The notes under the pieces: model-generated
The model's database searches: none
Told to the model about the DNA's origin: nothing
What the model saw: the letters and a program-made list of their open reading frames with translations, nothing else
Assembly: GCF_905220365.1 (NCBI RefSeq)
Contig: NC_061131.1
Location: forward strand, 12,747,318-12,811,317
Direction of reading: 5' to 3'
DNA: 64,000 bases
Origin: Vanessa cardui
Lineage: Eukaryota > Arthropoda > Insecta > Lepidoptera > Nymphalidae
Shown here: in pieces, positions 1 to 10,425 of the stretch
How the letters are laid out: every line of letters begins with the position of its first letter
Numbering within the stretch: position 1 is the stretch's first letter
Made by a program: the position numbers and the translations under genes

Positions 1-1014
1 AGAGAAGAAATAGTTAACCAGGTACACGAAGAGATGGGTCACCAAGGCGCTTATAAAATTATAAAATACATAAGAGACAGAATGTTTTGGAAAAATTTAT
101 CTAAGCACGTAAAAGACATAATCAGAAAGTGTCACTTGTGTCAGCTTTCGAAAAGTAATAATATAAAATATGTAGGTCCTTGTCAGTCAATCGTTACGAA
201 TGATGTAGGTGAAATAGTCATGGCTGATCTCTATGGTCCCTTACCAGCAGGTACTTTCGGTTATACATTTATTTTAGTTATACAAGATTCCTTTATTAAG
301 TATATAAAATTATATCCACTTCGAAAGGCTACCGGGCGTTCATGTTTCACAAAAGTTAAACAATTTGATAAAATTTTAAAAATTAAAAGCATTATGACCG
401 ATAACGGATCACAATTTATTAGTAGATTATTCAAAAAAGGTCTTGAGGAACTCAACATAAAAACAATCAATACAACTGTACGCAATCCGAGACCAAATAC
501 AACGGAAAGAGTTAACAAAGAGTTAGGGAGACTTTTCCGTACATATTGTCACCACAAACATAAGTCGTGGGTTACAATGCTTCCAAAAGTAGAAAATCTT
601 TATAATAATACACATCATGATAGTACAGGTTTTACACCAAATGAAGTGCTGTATGGTAAAAGACCTACTTTATCGATTGACAAGCTATTGCACAGTTCAA
701 AGTCAATTATTGATATCGAGACAGTACGACAACAAGTTCGCTTAAACATTAAAAGATCGAGCGAATCAAGGCAAATTAAATTCAATAAAACACATAAACT
801 TATTCAGTTTCATATAGGAAATTTAGTTAAAATAAGAAGATCGACACGATCAAATGCTCAAAAGAAAGAGATAAGTAAATTCGAATTGTTATACGAGGGA
901 CCATACGTAGTCGCAGCCGTCCCTTTTGAAAATGTGTATACATTAATGAATCCAAAAACAAAAGAAATTCGTGGCAATTTTAATGCAATCCATTTATCTA
1001 GATATTACATTTAG
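1..1014 (+). CDS. Ty3/gypsy-type retrotransposon integrase, 3' part of pol (5' end outside window)
   Basis: The frame is open from the first base and ends in TAG, about 337 residues. It shows the N-terminal zinc finger (two histidines in VHEEMGH, then CHLC) and the catalytic triad: D in VMADLYGPL, D in MTDNGSQF and, about 35 residues later, E in NTTERVNKEL. The C-terminal part (KFELLYEGPYVV ... IHLSRYYI) matches the small beta-barrel domain that follows gypsy integrases. Integrase joins the element's DNA copy to the chromosome. No envelope ORF follows. Protease, RT and RNase H would lie left of the window. The visible part has no stop or frameshift, so the copy may be young, but completeness cannot be judged. 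The clade within Ty3/gypsy is not determined. Confidence 0.9.
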   Translation, partial: REEIVNQVHEEMGHQGAYKIIKYIRDRMFWKNLSKHVKDIIRKCHLCQLSKSNNIKYVGPCQSIVTNDVGEIVMADLYGPLPAGTFGYTFILVIQDSFIKYIKLYPLRKATGRSCFTKVKQFDKILKIKSIMTDNGSQFISRLFKKGLEELNIKTINTTVRNPRPNTTERVNKELGRLFRTYCHHKHKSWVTMLPKVENLYNNTHHDSTGFTPNEVLYGKRPTLSIDKLLHSSKSIIDIETVRQQVRLNIKRSSESRQIKFNKTHKLIQFHIGNLVKIRRSTRSNAQKKEISKFELLYEGPYVVAAVPFENVYTLMNPKTKEIRGNFNAIHLSRYYI

Positions 1015-1579
1015 TACAAAACTGTGCCTTATTATGTTTTAAATAAAACTAAGAAAGTTATACAAAAATATGTTAAATAAGATGTGCTTAGGGCATTTTA
1101 AAGATATATTTACGAAAAGAAAAATATGAATAATAATTTTGGAATTAATTATATTTGATTATACTAATATCTTATTAATATTTGAATGAAACAGATTATA
1201 ATAACTTTAAAAGAAGGCTGATTATTGTAAAATTACGTTATCTATAAATCGTATATGATTGTGATTTACTCAATAAATGTATTAATACTAAAATAGTTGG
1301 TCGGGTCGGTGATGGCTCAATTACATCTATTAATCTAAAACAATGAAATGAATACATAAAATGTTAAATATATTATAAACTAAATAATTCTTATCAAGAT
1401 ACGATTGGAAATATTGTTTTAATTACATAGATTTAGTTGGAGGGGAGATGGGCGGCCATCAACACATACCTTATTTATTTATTTTTTTTTACATAAGTGT
1501 ACATAAAAAAATAATATTATATAAGGAGTTAGTTAGTAAATTATATTCCGATAAACTTCATATAATTTAGGGGGTTGGA
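1015..1579 (+). other. Untranslated 3' region of the LTR retrotransposon
   Basis: AT-rich sequence without an ORF between the integrase stop and the candidate LTR. Two purine-rich stretches could prime plus-strand synthesis: GGAGGGGAGATGGGCGG near 1440 and AGGGGGTTGGA ending at 1579. The second sits directly before a TG start and is preferred. Confidence 0.4.
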
Positions 1580-2340
1580 TGTAACGGACTATACTATATA
1601 CATGAGAATGAATGTGATTGATTTAATACATTTTTTTTTTTTTTTAAAGTATGTTGTAGAGCAACTATCCGGGTTCAATATAAGTCGTCGGTGAACCATA
1701 TAAAGCACGTATTAAAATGTAATCAAAATTGGTCGCGTTGTTTTGGAGATATTAAAAACATGCATACATACATACATACACACATAAATACATATACGGA
1801 AACATAAAAACATACATAGAGATTACATTGCATAGTAATTGAATACATATACATGTAATAAATAAGGATGATAAAAGGAATGGCATTATAATAAACATAC
1901 TTTTTTTTAATATACATTATTGTGGATAACGTTCGTGTAATAAATAATATGTTTCATGTATTGATTTTAACGTTAGACCGCGCCGAATGTCATACTCATC
2001 GCCAGGCATATATAGGGGCTATGATGCCCAGCGACTCGGTGCAATTTGAACGCGCGGAGCGACGCGATCGCTGCACCGGCCGCGTGCAATAATACAAATT
2101 ATTATTACAAATGACGGTATGGCAGGCCGTCATATAAATGAATGTTCTCAATGAGACATCATATATATTATATAAAATTTAATAATGATATCAATATGAT
2201 ATAAAACGGTTTGATGGTGGCCGTATTGAAAATATTTAATTGCAAATACGTATGTACGGGGCGATACATACTGATGTCAGAGGTTTACCTCAATGACTAT
2301 TAATTATGGAATATACTATATTGAAGAGTTTACTCTTCTT

Positions 2341-2640
2341 GTAAAACTGTGTCGATCGACGGACGCAAGTTCGTAAAGCGGTCGTTCTAAGAAATCTATA
2401 AATATTGTCAGTAAACAGATTGCATACAAGCATTGTTTTGGTACGATCACAGGTTTGCTGTGATGATTGACGAACATAAGTTCGTGTAACAATTAAAATC
2501 TAAACTCTTCAATGTAAAACTGTGTCGATCGACGGACGCAAGTTCGTAAAGCGGTCGTTTTAAAAACTCTATAAATATTATCAGACATATGCATAAAAGC
2601 ATACTTATTGGTACGATCACAAAGACGATGATCTATTTGT
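2341..2640 (+). repeat. Two-copy tandem repeat, period about 173 bp
   Basis: GTAAAACTGTGTCGATCGAC begins at 2341 and again at 2514. Each is followed by a near-identical block of about 70 bases and then by GTACGATCAC (2441 and 2611). The spacer in copy 1 also carries CGAACATAAGTTCGTGTAAC, an echo of the CGCAAGTTCGTAAAGC motif inside the repeat. Subrepeats of this kind are common in LTR and leader regions. Confidence 0.8.
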
Positions 2641-2824
2641 TTTAAGATTATTATTGTTTAATAACAAAACCTTTATAATATATTTGTATTGTGCACATGC
2701 ATAATGATCGCGCACGAATACTGTACTGCATATACTCTGGTGGATTCTTGATGATTCGACGCTTGGTTTGAGGCTGTGCGGCTTGATCGCTGCATTAGTG
2801 TCCCTCGTGGCGATGTCGTCTTGA

Positions 2825-3000
2825 ATTTGCTTCGGTGATACAGTTGCGGGGTTTGAGGTTACTGTATAACGTCTTCGGCGATACGGTAGTGTCCCCCCTT
2901 CTGTTGCCGAGGAGGCTGCCTATGTGAGATGGTTTCGGGGTTCGAGGTTACTGTATAACGATATGGTAATATCCCTCACTCTGTCTTACTGGGTTGCTAG
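2825..3000 (+). repeat. Two-copy tandem repeat, period about 89 bp
   Basis: GGGGTTTGAGGTTACTGTAT at about 2848 recurs as GGGGTTCGAGGTTACTGTAT at 2937, each followed by a GATA(C/T)GGTA(G/A)T-type block and a C-rich or CCTCAC stretch. It lies just right of the 173-bp repeat pair and may belong to the same element. Confidence 0.6.
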
Positions 3001-3250
3001 AGTAGTGTATGTACTATGTGGTACTGAGCTATGGCTGGTTGACGTTACGATGGCGTTGTTGATGTCTTTCATCAATCGGTAGTACCAGTATCACGACCGA
3101 ATGCTGCAGGGCGTTGCGGAGGCTGTAATAAGCTGAAGTGATACGTTCATGCAGTGACGGGCTCAAATAATGGATTTCATCCAGGCTGCAATAACTATAT
3201 ACACAATCATGGCGCACTAATCGTTTTATACGAGAAGTGTCGTTTGTAGC

Positions 3251-4735
3251 AAAATGTTCGTCCTTTTAGGGACGCCCCTTTAGTTTAGTGTTAAGAATAT
3301 CATACGAGACATGAAGTAGGACACCTAATTTAGTTATAAGTCTGCATATCACATTGAAATTGATTATCACATGCAATTAATGATCTGTGCTTTGTGCTGG
3401 TTTGGGTAAACTAGTATCGGGTGTGTGCCTGTTGTAGGTTGAAGTTAAGTTTTATATCCACTTTAGGTTTAAGTAAAACGAAATATGTGAAGCGTATAAT
3501 AGGTTTATAAGCTAGTTAAGGAAACGTACGGTTTAGATATAAGTCTTAGTTTTAAGTTTTAGTTATAAGAGAGTACGGCGATAACGATCACACAACTATA
3601 CGGTTATGATGTATATTCATACTTTATAATCTACTACGGTAGAAAATATAACAAATTGTGTTATATTCACTCGTATGATTCCTACGCGGTAATCTATGAG
3701 TTTCATCGAATTTTATTCCACTATGTTTGGAATTATTACGTATTATATATATACGATATAACAACACTCTGCGTTAGTGGATATTTGAACGAAATACGTA
3801 TTCCTTACATTAGGCCGCCTGACAGTGCGCTTGAACTGGTATGAGAGACAGTGATTTGATGCTGTGATAATCCAGGGTTGAACCCATGGCTACAGTTTTC
3901 CTCAGCGATAACTGGTTTACTATTTATGAGACTTTGATCCTCACATTGATTATTATTTTTGTGGCATTGGCTACTCTTTATACACCTCAGTTACGACTGT
4001 GAAAACTACCGAACCACGGTTTAGTTTATAAGTAAGACTATGAGTCTTCGCCGTTCGCCGCAGTTCGCCGATCAATGGTTGGAATCTACTGTTGATGGCG
4101 GGCGCGGGGCCAATTCAACCTCCCCCCCACTTTTATATTTTTCAAAATTAGTTAAATATAAAATGATGGGTTGGAGCGACATCCTTCAGCTACTCGTAAG
4201 AGGTGCTAAAGGAAATGGGACCGGAATCTCATACATCTGATTATTTATTATTTTTTTTTAATTAAACAAATTATTATTATAACACGTATTTAAATGATTA
4301 ACCTAGTTTTATTTGACTCCGCTATAGTCGATTGAGCATGTGATCTCTGACGCTCTAAAAGAACACGGTTATTACGCATACATAACGTATATTGGGTCCA
4401 AACCATCTAGACGAAATCACGAGCCAAAACGCAATTTAAAATAAAAACGTAAAATTATATATTAATACTCTAGGTAGGGATTAGTTACATTTGATCTGTC
4501 CCCTTGCAAACAAATGTTCTCTTGATCTTTACCTTGTCGATAATATTTTATACAGATTTAGTTTAGTGTAGTTTGTTTCCACTTAGTTAAGCTTAAGTCT
4601 GTGGTGTTTGAATATTGTAGGAGACAGCGTCTGCTATAAAATGGGTATATGATCTTAGATCTTTAAAATTATATCACGGAATTTAATGTGTTTTTTGATA
4701 GATAGATTAATTCAAGAGTATGGTTAGGTCTGTAT
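3251..4735. other. No recognised gene
   Basis: Mostly AT-rich. A somewhat GC-richer part near 4020-4225 contains a 66-codon frame (MSLRRSPQF...) with no recognisable domain and a C-rich run in it. I do not call it a gene. Confidence 0.4.
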
Positions 4736-4738
4736 AGG

Positions 4739-4945
4739 CGGGCCGACCGTCAGGGCGTCACGGTAGCATGCGTAAGCGATCCCGTGGCGTCCGTCGAAAG
4801 ACGGAGACGGTACCGCTGGTTTTTTAGTGGGTAGACCCAGTGTGCTTGGGCGCACTAGGCGTTCAGGGCTCCGGGGAGTCCTACACCCCCCCCACTTTTC
4901 ATCACGTGGGGAAAGCGCGTAATGCGTTTTTCCAGCGAAAAAAAA
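4739..4945 (+). repeat. GC-rich dispersed repeat, 'GCTGGTTTTTAGTGGGTA' family
   Basis: A GC-rich block containing GTACCGCTGGTTTTTTAGTG, a C-run (ACACCCCCCCCAC) and a closing TTTTCCAGCG. A related, shorter block occurs at 36655-36760, sharing CGCTGGTTTTTAGTGGGTA and AGGCGTTC. Two independent copies in one window mark it as a transposable-element piece. The class is unknown. Confidence 0.5.
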
Positions 4946-4974
4946 AGAGTATGGTTAGTTAGGGTCGTTAGTTT

Positions 4975-5215
4975 TTTTTTTGGTATAGGAAGGAGGACGG
5001 GCTAACGGTCACCACCACCATAGACAATAGTCCTTTAAGAAATATTAACCATTCCTTATATAGCAATACCAATCTTGGTCATTAACAACGTATGCCTATA
5101 GTTACACTTGCTCACTAACCCTTCGAACCGGAACATAACAATACTAAGCATTATTGTTTGGTTGAATATTTGATGAATTGATAGTACCTACCTACCCGGG
5201 ATTACACAAAGCCCT
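4975..5215 (+). repeat. Dispersed repeat family C (about 250 bp), diverged copy
   Basis: Family C as used here is recognised by CTAACGGTCACC...ATAGACAAT, AAGAAATATTAACCATTCCTTA, TAGTTACACTTGCTCACTAA, a GTTTGG(C/T)(G/T)G block and ...CACAAAGCCCTA. Better-preserved copies lie at 25590-25850 (plus) and 60478-60750 (minus). It is widespread in butterfly and moth DNA. I do not know the element it derives from. Confidence 0.7.
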
Positions 5216-5830
5216 ATCTTAGTTTTAAATATTTTATACATTACATTTTTTTTGTGTGTGTACCAATTGGCGACTGGATGGTTCCTTAGTAGATGGGCAT
5301 ACACTAAGGCTTAGTTTTAATTGTTTCTTTCTTTCATTGTTGTGTACCAATTGTAACTTTATAGACACATCGCTCATAATATAGCAATTTCATTCACATA
5401 GTTTTTTAATTCTCGAGGAAACCCTTTTCACCTGTAATACTGTCAACTGCAGCGCTTACACTATCAAGTAGCGTTGTCTTAAGTTCTCTATAATATACTA
5501 ATTACTAGTTGAACTCTCAAGTTTGACAGAATTATATTCTGTTTATATAACACACACACTTACACGTTTTACTCACGATGAAGTAATAACATACACACAC
5601 ACATGAGACATCCCCCAAGAGATCATCAAAGAAGAGATTTCAATCATTTTTTTTACAGTCTTTGTTTTCGATTATAAAAGTGTACGACGAAGCAAAAGAG
5701 ATAACTCAGGAGCCATCAGACCGTGAAATTGGATCAAGTAGTGTCTACGCAAAATCATTACGCTCTATTATATAAGACGTATTATATATGATACTCGTAT
5801 GTTCTTTATGATGGAGATGAATATATTAAA
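5216..5830. other. No recognised feature
   Basis: AT-rich sequence with short CA/CACA-rich runs near 5550-5605. No ORF or repeat family recognised. Confidence 0.4.
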
Positions 5831-5835
5831 TAAAA

Positions 5836-6131
5836 GTAACAGCCTGTATATTTCCCACTGCTGGAATAAGGCCTCCTCTTCCATTAAGGAGAGGGCTTGG
5901 AACATATTCCACCACGCTGTTCCAATGCGGGTTGGTGGAATGCACACGTGGCAGAATTTTGATGAATTTAGACACATGCAGGTTTGCTTACGATGTTTTC
6001 CTTCACCGCCGAGCACCAGATGAATTATAAAAACAAATTAAGCACATATATATAGTGGTGCTTGCCTGAGTTTGAACTCGCAAACATCGATTAAGATGCA
6101 CGCGTTCTAACCACTGGGCCGTCTCAGCTCA
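5836..6131 (-). mobile_element. tRNA-derived SINE, Metulj-like, near full length
   Basis: Read on the minus strand it begins GAGCTGAGACGGCCCAGTGG, with TTAGAACGCGTGC as the A-box region, and has a tRNA-like head with GAGTTCAAACTC as the B-box region. The body carries TCGGCGGTGAAGGAAAACAT, CCACCAACCCGCATTGGAAC and CCAGCAGTGGGAAATATACA, and the copy ends in the GGCTGTTAC tail. The tRNA-like head would carry an internal RNA polymerase III promoter, and mobilisation would need a LINE in trans. Short ORFs on both strands here are by-products of the SINE. Confidence 0.9.
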
Positions 6132-6139
6132 ATAATCGA

Positions 6140-6305
6140 TACTAGTATTATAAATGTGAAAGTAACTCTGTCTGTCTATCTTTGATTGCCAAACCAATGA
6201 ACCGAATTTGATGAAGCAAACTTGAACTCTAAACACATAGGCTACTTTTTTGTCTGACACATGACTAGCAATCCCTTAAACGCGAGCGAAGCGGCAGGCG
6301 TCACT
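6140..6305 (+). repeat. Short Helitron-like repeat family D
   Basis: Family D as used here starts ATTATAAATGTGAAAGTAAC, runs through TCTGTCTGTC, CCAAACC(A/G)(A/C)TGAACCGAA, GAAGCAAACTTGAACTC and ATAGGCTACTTTTT, and ends in a GCGAGCGAAGC-type tail, often near CTAGT. That pattern suits non-autonomous Helitrons, but the ends are not proven. This copy lacks part of the middle. Confidence 0.7.
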
Positions 6306-6309
6306 TTAT

Positions 6310-7200
6310 ATTTAATACATGTTTTATTTGACTACCCGTTTCTACGGTTTCGCTCAAGATAAACGTTACCTCTCAACACGAGTCGTTTTAAAACGTGATG
6401 TTATTATTATTAAGAATTAATAGCCTAGCTATTTTATTAAACAGCACCGTTCAACCAGATTCCTCAATGACATTTGTAATTTGTACGCTGTACATATTGT
6501 GATGTAACAATATGTATTCCTTTCTATAATATGCTTTAGAGTGTCGTAATGCAAGTTGCCTATGACATATGGAACATCTCATTGTATTTTTCAATTAAAA
6601 GGCTATCTAACGTAAATGATTTCAAATCGCAAAGTTCGAAAGAGCCACAGGGTCGATCCTTATCCCTTGGGCTATTGTTTTCACCTCGTTATCAGTAATT
6701 AGTTAATTAATTTGGGTCATTGCTGTTATTATTTTAAAAATAAATATAAATGATGATTTGTTTTTCCTGGGTTTAAGTTCTTGGGTCTGGATCAAATCAT
6801 AATATATGAACATACTACGTTACATACGTAGTATGTTCATATATTATGATTTATATATATGCTTTATATATAAACGACTAAATTTTGATTTCATTTATTT
6901 ATTCTAGAGATTATTTTAATGTTTCTATTTTCTAATCAACATTTAAACGTACAGATCTCGTTACTTGTGGGTTCGATAAAAACCCAAGAGATTTTATCCA
7001 AGAAGATTCATACCACTTACTAACACCGTTGAACTTAGACTCTACGCAAGTCTATTCACTTTCGTAGATGCGATGCAAGAGGTGACGTACTATTTAGAAT
7101 TCACTTCACTCGTGAAATGAATAAAAATAACTTACAGTTATATAATATAAGGCGTGTTAATACATATAATATTATTACAGCCAATATTTTAGAGTTTCAT
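6310..7200. other. No gene; contains a perfect hairpin
   Basis: AT-rich sequence without recognised genes. The 59-bp palindrome at 6794-6852 is listed separately. Confidence 0.4.
6794..6852. repeat. Perfect 27-bp inverted repeat with 5-nt loop
   Basis: The arms 6794-6820 and 6826-6852 are exact reverse complements around TACAT. The arm begins AAATCATAATATATGAACAT. It may be a tiny MITE end-pair or a structured RNA. No matching copy was noticed elsewhere in the window. Confidence 0.9.
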
Positions 7201-7205
7201 TTGTA

Positions 7206-7408
7206 AATCTATACTTAATATTATAAATGTGAAAGTAACTCTGTCTGTCTGTCTGAGTATTTAACTCTCAAACCAATGAACCGAATTCGACGAAATTTTC
7301 TATGAAGCAAATTTGAGCTCCAAGGAAGGACATAGGCTACTTTTTCTGTCTAATGCATGACAACCAACCTACTAAAACGCGAACGAAGCTACGGACGACA
7401 ATTAGTCC
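7206..7408 (+). repeat. Short Helitron-like repeat family D
   Basis: A full set of family D landmarks: ATTATAAATGTGAAAGTAAC, TCTGTCTGTCTG, CAAACCAATGAACCGAATTC, GGACATAGGCTACTTTTTCT and a CGCGAACGAAGC tail. Confidence 0.75.
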
Positions 7409-9710
7409 AGAATAGCTCTACATATTAGGATTGCCAACTTGTACTGAATACAGTTACAATATTTTCAACCATAGTTTATAACAACGAGGGGATAAAGGAA
7501 AAATACATTTGACATCAAATTTACCTAATATAATTGGTAGCGAGCTTGAATAATCTATGATGTTCATTATGGATTTCAGAAAGAATGTCAATTTCGAACG
7601 TCAACCAAACTGTTATTAGTACTTTACAATAAAATCAAAGTGGATATGATATGATATATATGGTTAAGTGGAAATGTGTAAGTCTAGTAATTGTTTATCT
7701 TTATTTTTTCTTCGATTAAAATATAGACTATATAAATATATACATTCTTTTATCTCACTACATAATAAATTTTTATTTTTATGTATTCCCGAATTATGAA
7801 ACCTGTGATAACATATAAGTATGATTAAACTCTATAGGTCCCAAAAAGGAAAAAAAGAAAACGATATTTTTTTCCTTTAATATAAATAAACATTTCGCGA
7901 GAACTCAAAAATAAATATTCGAAAGAAAATAAATAAAAAATCATCATTCGACGCAGTTTAAATTTAACACGAATAAAATCATGACTAAGTACACACTTTT
8001 ACTTCATGGAATAATAATAGTTGAATTTTAAAATTAATTTGTACGGAAACATTTTTTGGGTCAAGATTCGTGCTATTTAAAGTATCAAATATAATGGGAA
8101 CTCCACTTTAATTAAAATTAAAAACCTCTTTAGAATAAACCACATTTACTTTTGACAACTGTTTATTTCTTAAATTTACACTTAACTTTATACTGTCATT
8201 GGAGCATAAAAGTTTTTTGACAAAAAACCTATTTTGTAACTAAATATTTAACATACTAATTTTCGTACTACCGTGTAAAGAACGAGAGAGATATATTATA
8301 GTGTATCCTTGTCTTTGCGTCTGACCATACTTATGCAAAAATATTACGATGATCGGTTAAGTTATTAAGACGTGAGATCATAACAAAAATCGAAACTCAA
8401 AAATTACTGAGTACAATAATTTATTTTTACTTGCAACAATCAAACCGACACATTTTGAGTTTGACATAGATTATTTTTATACGTCAAACCAAAGATCTCA
8501 AAACTTATTCTGATTGAATCAATTTCAGGTCGTACTTCGTAATATTTCACTTTTTCGACGAGGAACTGATATCACACTTAGAAGCGGGTTAACCAGTCAG
8601 CTGGGGATGTGAAAGACATGTATTTGTCAATGTCGAGCGTCGAATAGCTGACATTAAGATTCGGCGCTGTGACGATTGAAGTGACTCACTGTCCATGAGA
8701 ATACGGTTTCGAGTTGCATTCCAATTTCAAAAATTGTTGAGAATTTGTTTCATTCCGCTACCGATAATGCTGCGTCCCTACATGTTGCTCTAATACATAG
8801 TGTTTATTCTATTAATCGAGTGTAATGATATATTGAATTGAAAGCCTTCTTCATATCTAGACTTGTACCGAAACCTGCTCGTATCTATGTTGCTGACATT
8901 TTTGATTTTATGTCTTTTGACTGAGCGTGCTGATATAAAGTATTTAGCCTTACTCTTAAATGAGTTATTAGCGTCATTGCTACTATATAGCACTGTAAAA
9001 AACTTTAATATCGCATTATTCTGGATCAGTGCCATCAACAATACTAAACAAACTGTTCACCTTTTATCTATATACATTTAAAAAAATGGGTAAGGAAGAT
9101 AAGATTTTATAAATAAACAGCTGTTTTATAGCAAATATCATTATTATTTATTTGTTTAACTCAGCTTCTAACGATCATCTTCTAACGGTTCTCTATCCTA
9201 CTATAGAAATACAGAAATCAAGCAGGAGTTTCATCTCTTTGAAAGTAACTACCACAGCTATCATCCAAATCTAAAAATGTTTTAGCCTCGAACATGCTAT
9301 GTTCTATGTCACTGAAAAGAGTCTATTTTTAGCTCTAGTCCGTATATATCAGCGTCCGTGTGTCACCAGTGTCCATAACGTGCGTAACTCGGCGCTGTTC
9401 CATCGTGATCTCGTTGAAATGATTGCGTCTTTATATAAAATTATGTGTTTGTTTGACATAGTAATTTACTTTTTTTTGCTTTCGCTCCGTAATGCGCTGT
9501 CCCTTGACAGCGTCGATGTTTTCCCGCTACGGTACTACCATTTGTATCTTTTTCGATTACATTTTATTGTGTTATAAGGTTTATGTTGGCACTTATTCTC
9601 TCGAAACGTGTTCGGTTTTAATAGTATTTTTAAATCAGTCGGTTTATAGTTCACACCAATGTATTTTTAATGCAAATAATAAAAAATCTTATAATCTGAC
9701 GAAATGAAGT
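7409..9710. other. No recognised gene
   Basis: About 2.3 kb of AT-rich DNA. Frames of up to 92 codons around 8790-9710 show hydrophobic, low-complexity translations with no domain, and overlapping frames on both strands are equally open, so none is called. Confidence 0.45.
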
Positions 9711-9713
9711 TCA

Positions 9714-9875
9714 GCCTGTAAATTTTCCACTGCTGAACATATTCCACCACGCTGTTCCAATGCGGGTTGGTGAAATGCACATGTAGTAGAATTTTGATGA
9801 AATTAGATACATGCAGGTTTCCTCGCGATATTTTCTATCACCGCCGAGCACGAGATTAATTATAAACACAAATTA
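9714..9875 (-). mobile_element. SINE (Metulj-like), part left of the DIRS insertion
   Basis: The minus-strand SINE tail and body run from CAGCCTGTAAATTTTCCACT to TAATTATAAACACAAATTA. An internal deletion removes the stretch around the AAGGAGAGGG block. The SINE resumes at 14681 with ATTAAGCACACATATATATA, so it was a pre-existing copy cut by the DIRS element. Confidence 0.85.
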
Positions 9876-9881
9876 TATTTC

Positions 9882-10064
9882 GTTGTTTCATTCTTCAGAT
9901 ATAATTAACTAGGTAGTCCTTCTAACCTACAAGGTAACGTCGCATATTTAAGAGATTTTTTTTTTTTTTTTTTTTTTTACTGTGGTACATAATAAAAAAT
10001 AATTTTTCGTGTACCTACATTATTTCCTTCATCGTTACTGCGCTCAGTATTAGCCTCATTCTTT
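9882..10064 (+). repeat. Left inverted terminal repeat of the DIRS element
   Basis: Reverse complement of 14456-14631. From GATATAATTAACTAGGTAGT to TAGCCTCATTCTTT the two copies agree base for base except for the homopolymer: 23 T here against 19 A on the right. The outer 16 bases differ slightly (GTTTCATTCTTCAGATATA here, GTTTCATTCGAAGATATA on the right). Confidence 0.95.
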
Positions 10065-10130
10065 TTTCATGCGAGGTAACGATCGCACGCGCTCTTCAAA
10101 TATAAGAAAGTTTATCATTACAAGGACATA

Positions 10131-10260
10131 ATGCCGAAACGAAAAAGTCTCGATAAAATTAATTATTACAAAGAAAAAATTAAGAAGTTGGAAGAAAAAT
10201 GTAACCGACGCAATAAACGTCGTATAATCATTCAATCCGACTCATCTGACGATAATTCAG
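10131..10260 (+). CDS. DIRS Gag-like protein, exon 1 (predicted)
   Basis: ATG at 10131 has A at -3 and opens a 43-codon frame: a basic, lysine-rich start (MPKRKSLDK), a helical coiled-coil-like segment (EKIKKLEEKC), an arginine patch (NRRNKRR) and an acidic serine stretch (SDSSDDNSG). It ends exactly at CAG|GTAAGC, a consensus 5' splice site. Joining to the acceptor TGTTGCAG| at 10425 forms a GAT codon across the junction and continues in the Gag frame. The downstream Gag frame has no early ATG of its own (its first codon in the open frame is a TTG), which supports this exon as the true start. The basic tract could be a nuclear localisation signal. Splicing is predicted, not observed. Confidence 0.7.
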
Positions 10261-10425
10261 GTAAGCCTTATATTTTATCTGCAATATGAATAATCCAGAG
10301 TCATTATGATGTCTTTTCATCCTGAGTTTAGCCGAGAGTTAAACGAAGGAATGCATACTTGAATGTTGGCCGAGAGTCAAAATCAAGTAGAAAATTTGTT
10401 CAATATCGAACTCATTATGTTGCAG
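10261..10425 (+). other. Predicted 165-nt intron within the DIRS gag gene
   Basis: Donor GTAAGC and acceptor ATTATGTTGCAG flank an AT-rich segment. Reading through without splicing meets a TAA within about 12 codons of exon 1. A spliceosomal intron inside a retrotransposon implies that genomic RNA must escape splicing while Gag mRNA is spliced. Confidence 0.65.

Larger units (their letters stand above)
1580..3250 (+). repeat. Candidate 3' LTR (right limit not found)
   Basis: The start TGTAACGGAC follows a G-rich polypurine-like tract, as expected for a gypsy-group LTR. A TATA-like CATATATAGGGG near 2007 followed by a GC-rich block could be the promoter and transcription start. No matching ...CA terminus or second LTR is visible, so the right limit given is only where the compositional block fades. 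Contents include a CATA-rich microsatellite (about 1757-1800) and two sets of tandem repeats listed separately. It could instead be unrelated flanking sequence. Confidence 0.35.

Noticed and set aside
5768..6023. Overlapping 74- and 82-codon ORFs on both strands, and similar ORFs at 33273-33542, 46185-46412 and 59209-59439
   Set aside because: They are translations of the SINE body and recur wherever the SINE occurs.
9299..9577. 92-codon ORF with hydrophobic segments
   Set aside because: No domain, and it overlaps another open frame in a different phase with no supporting context.
10359..10425. Unspliced start of the DIRS Gag ORF
   Set aside because: The open frame here begins with TTG, not ATG, and the segment fits better as intron.
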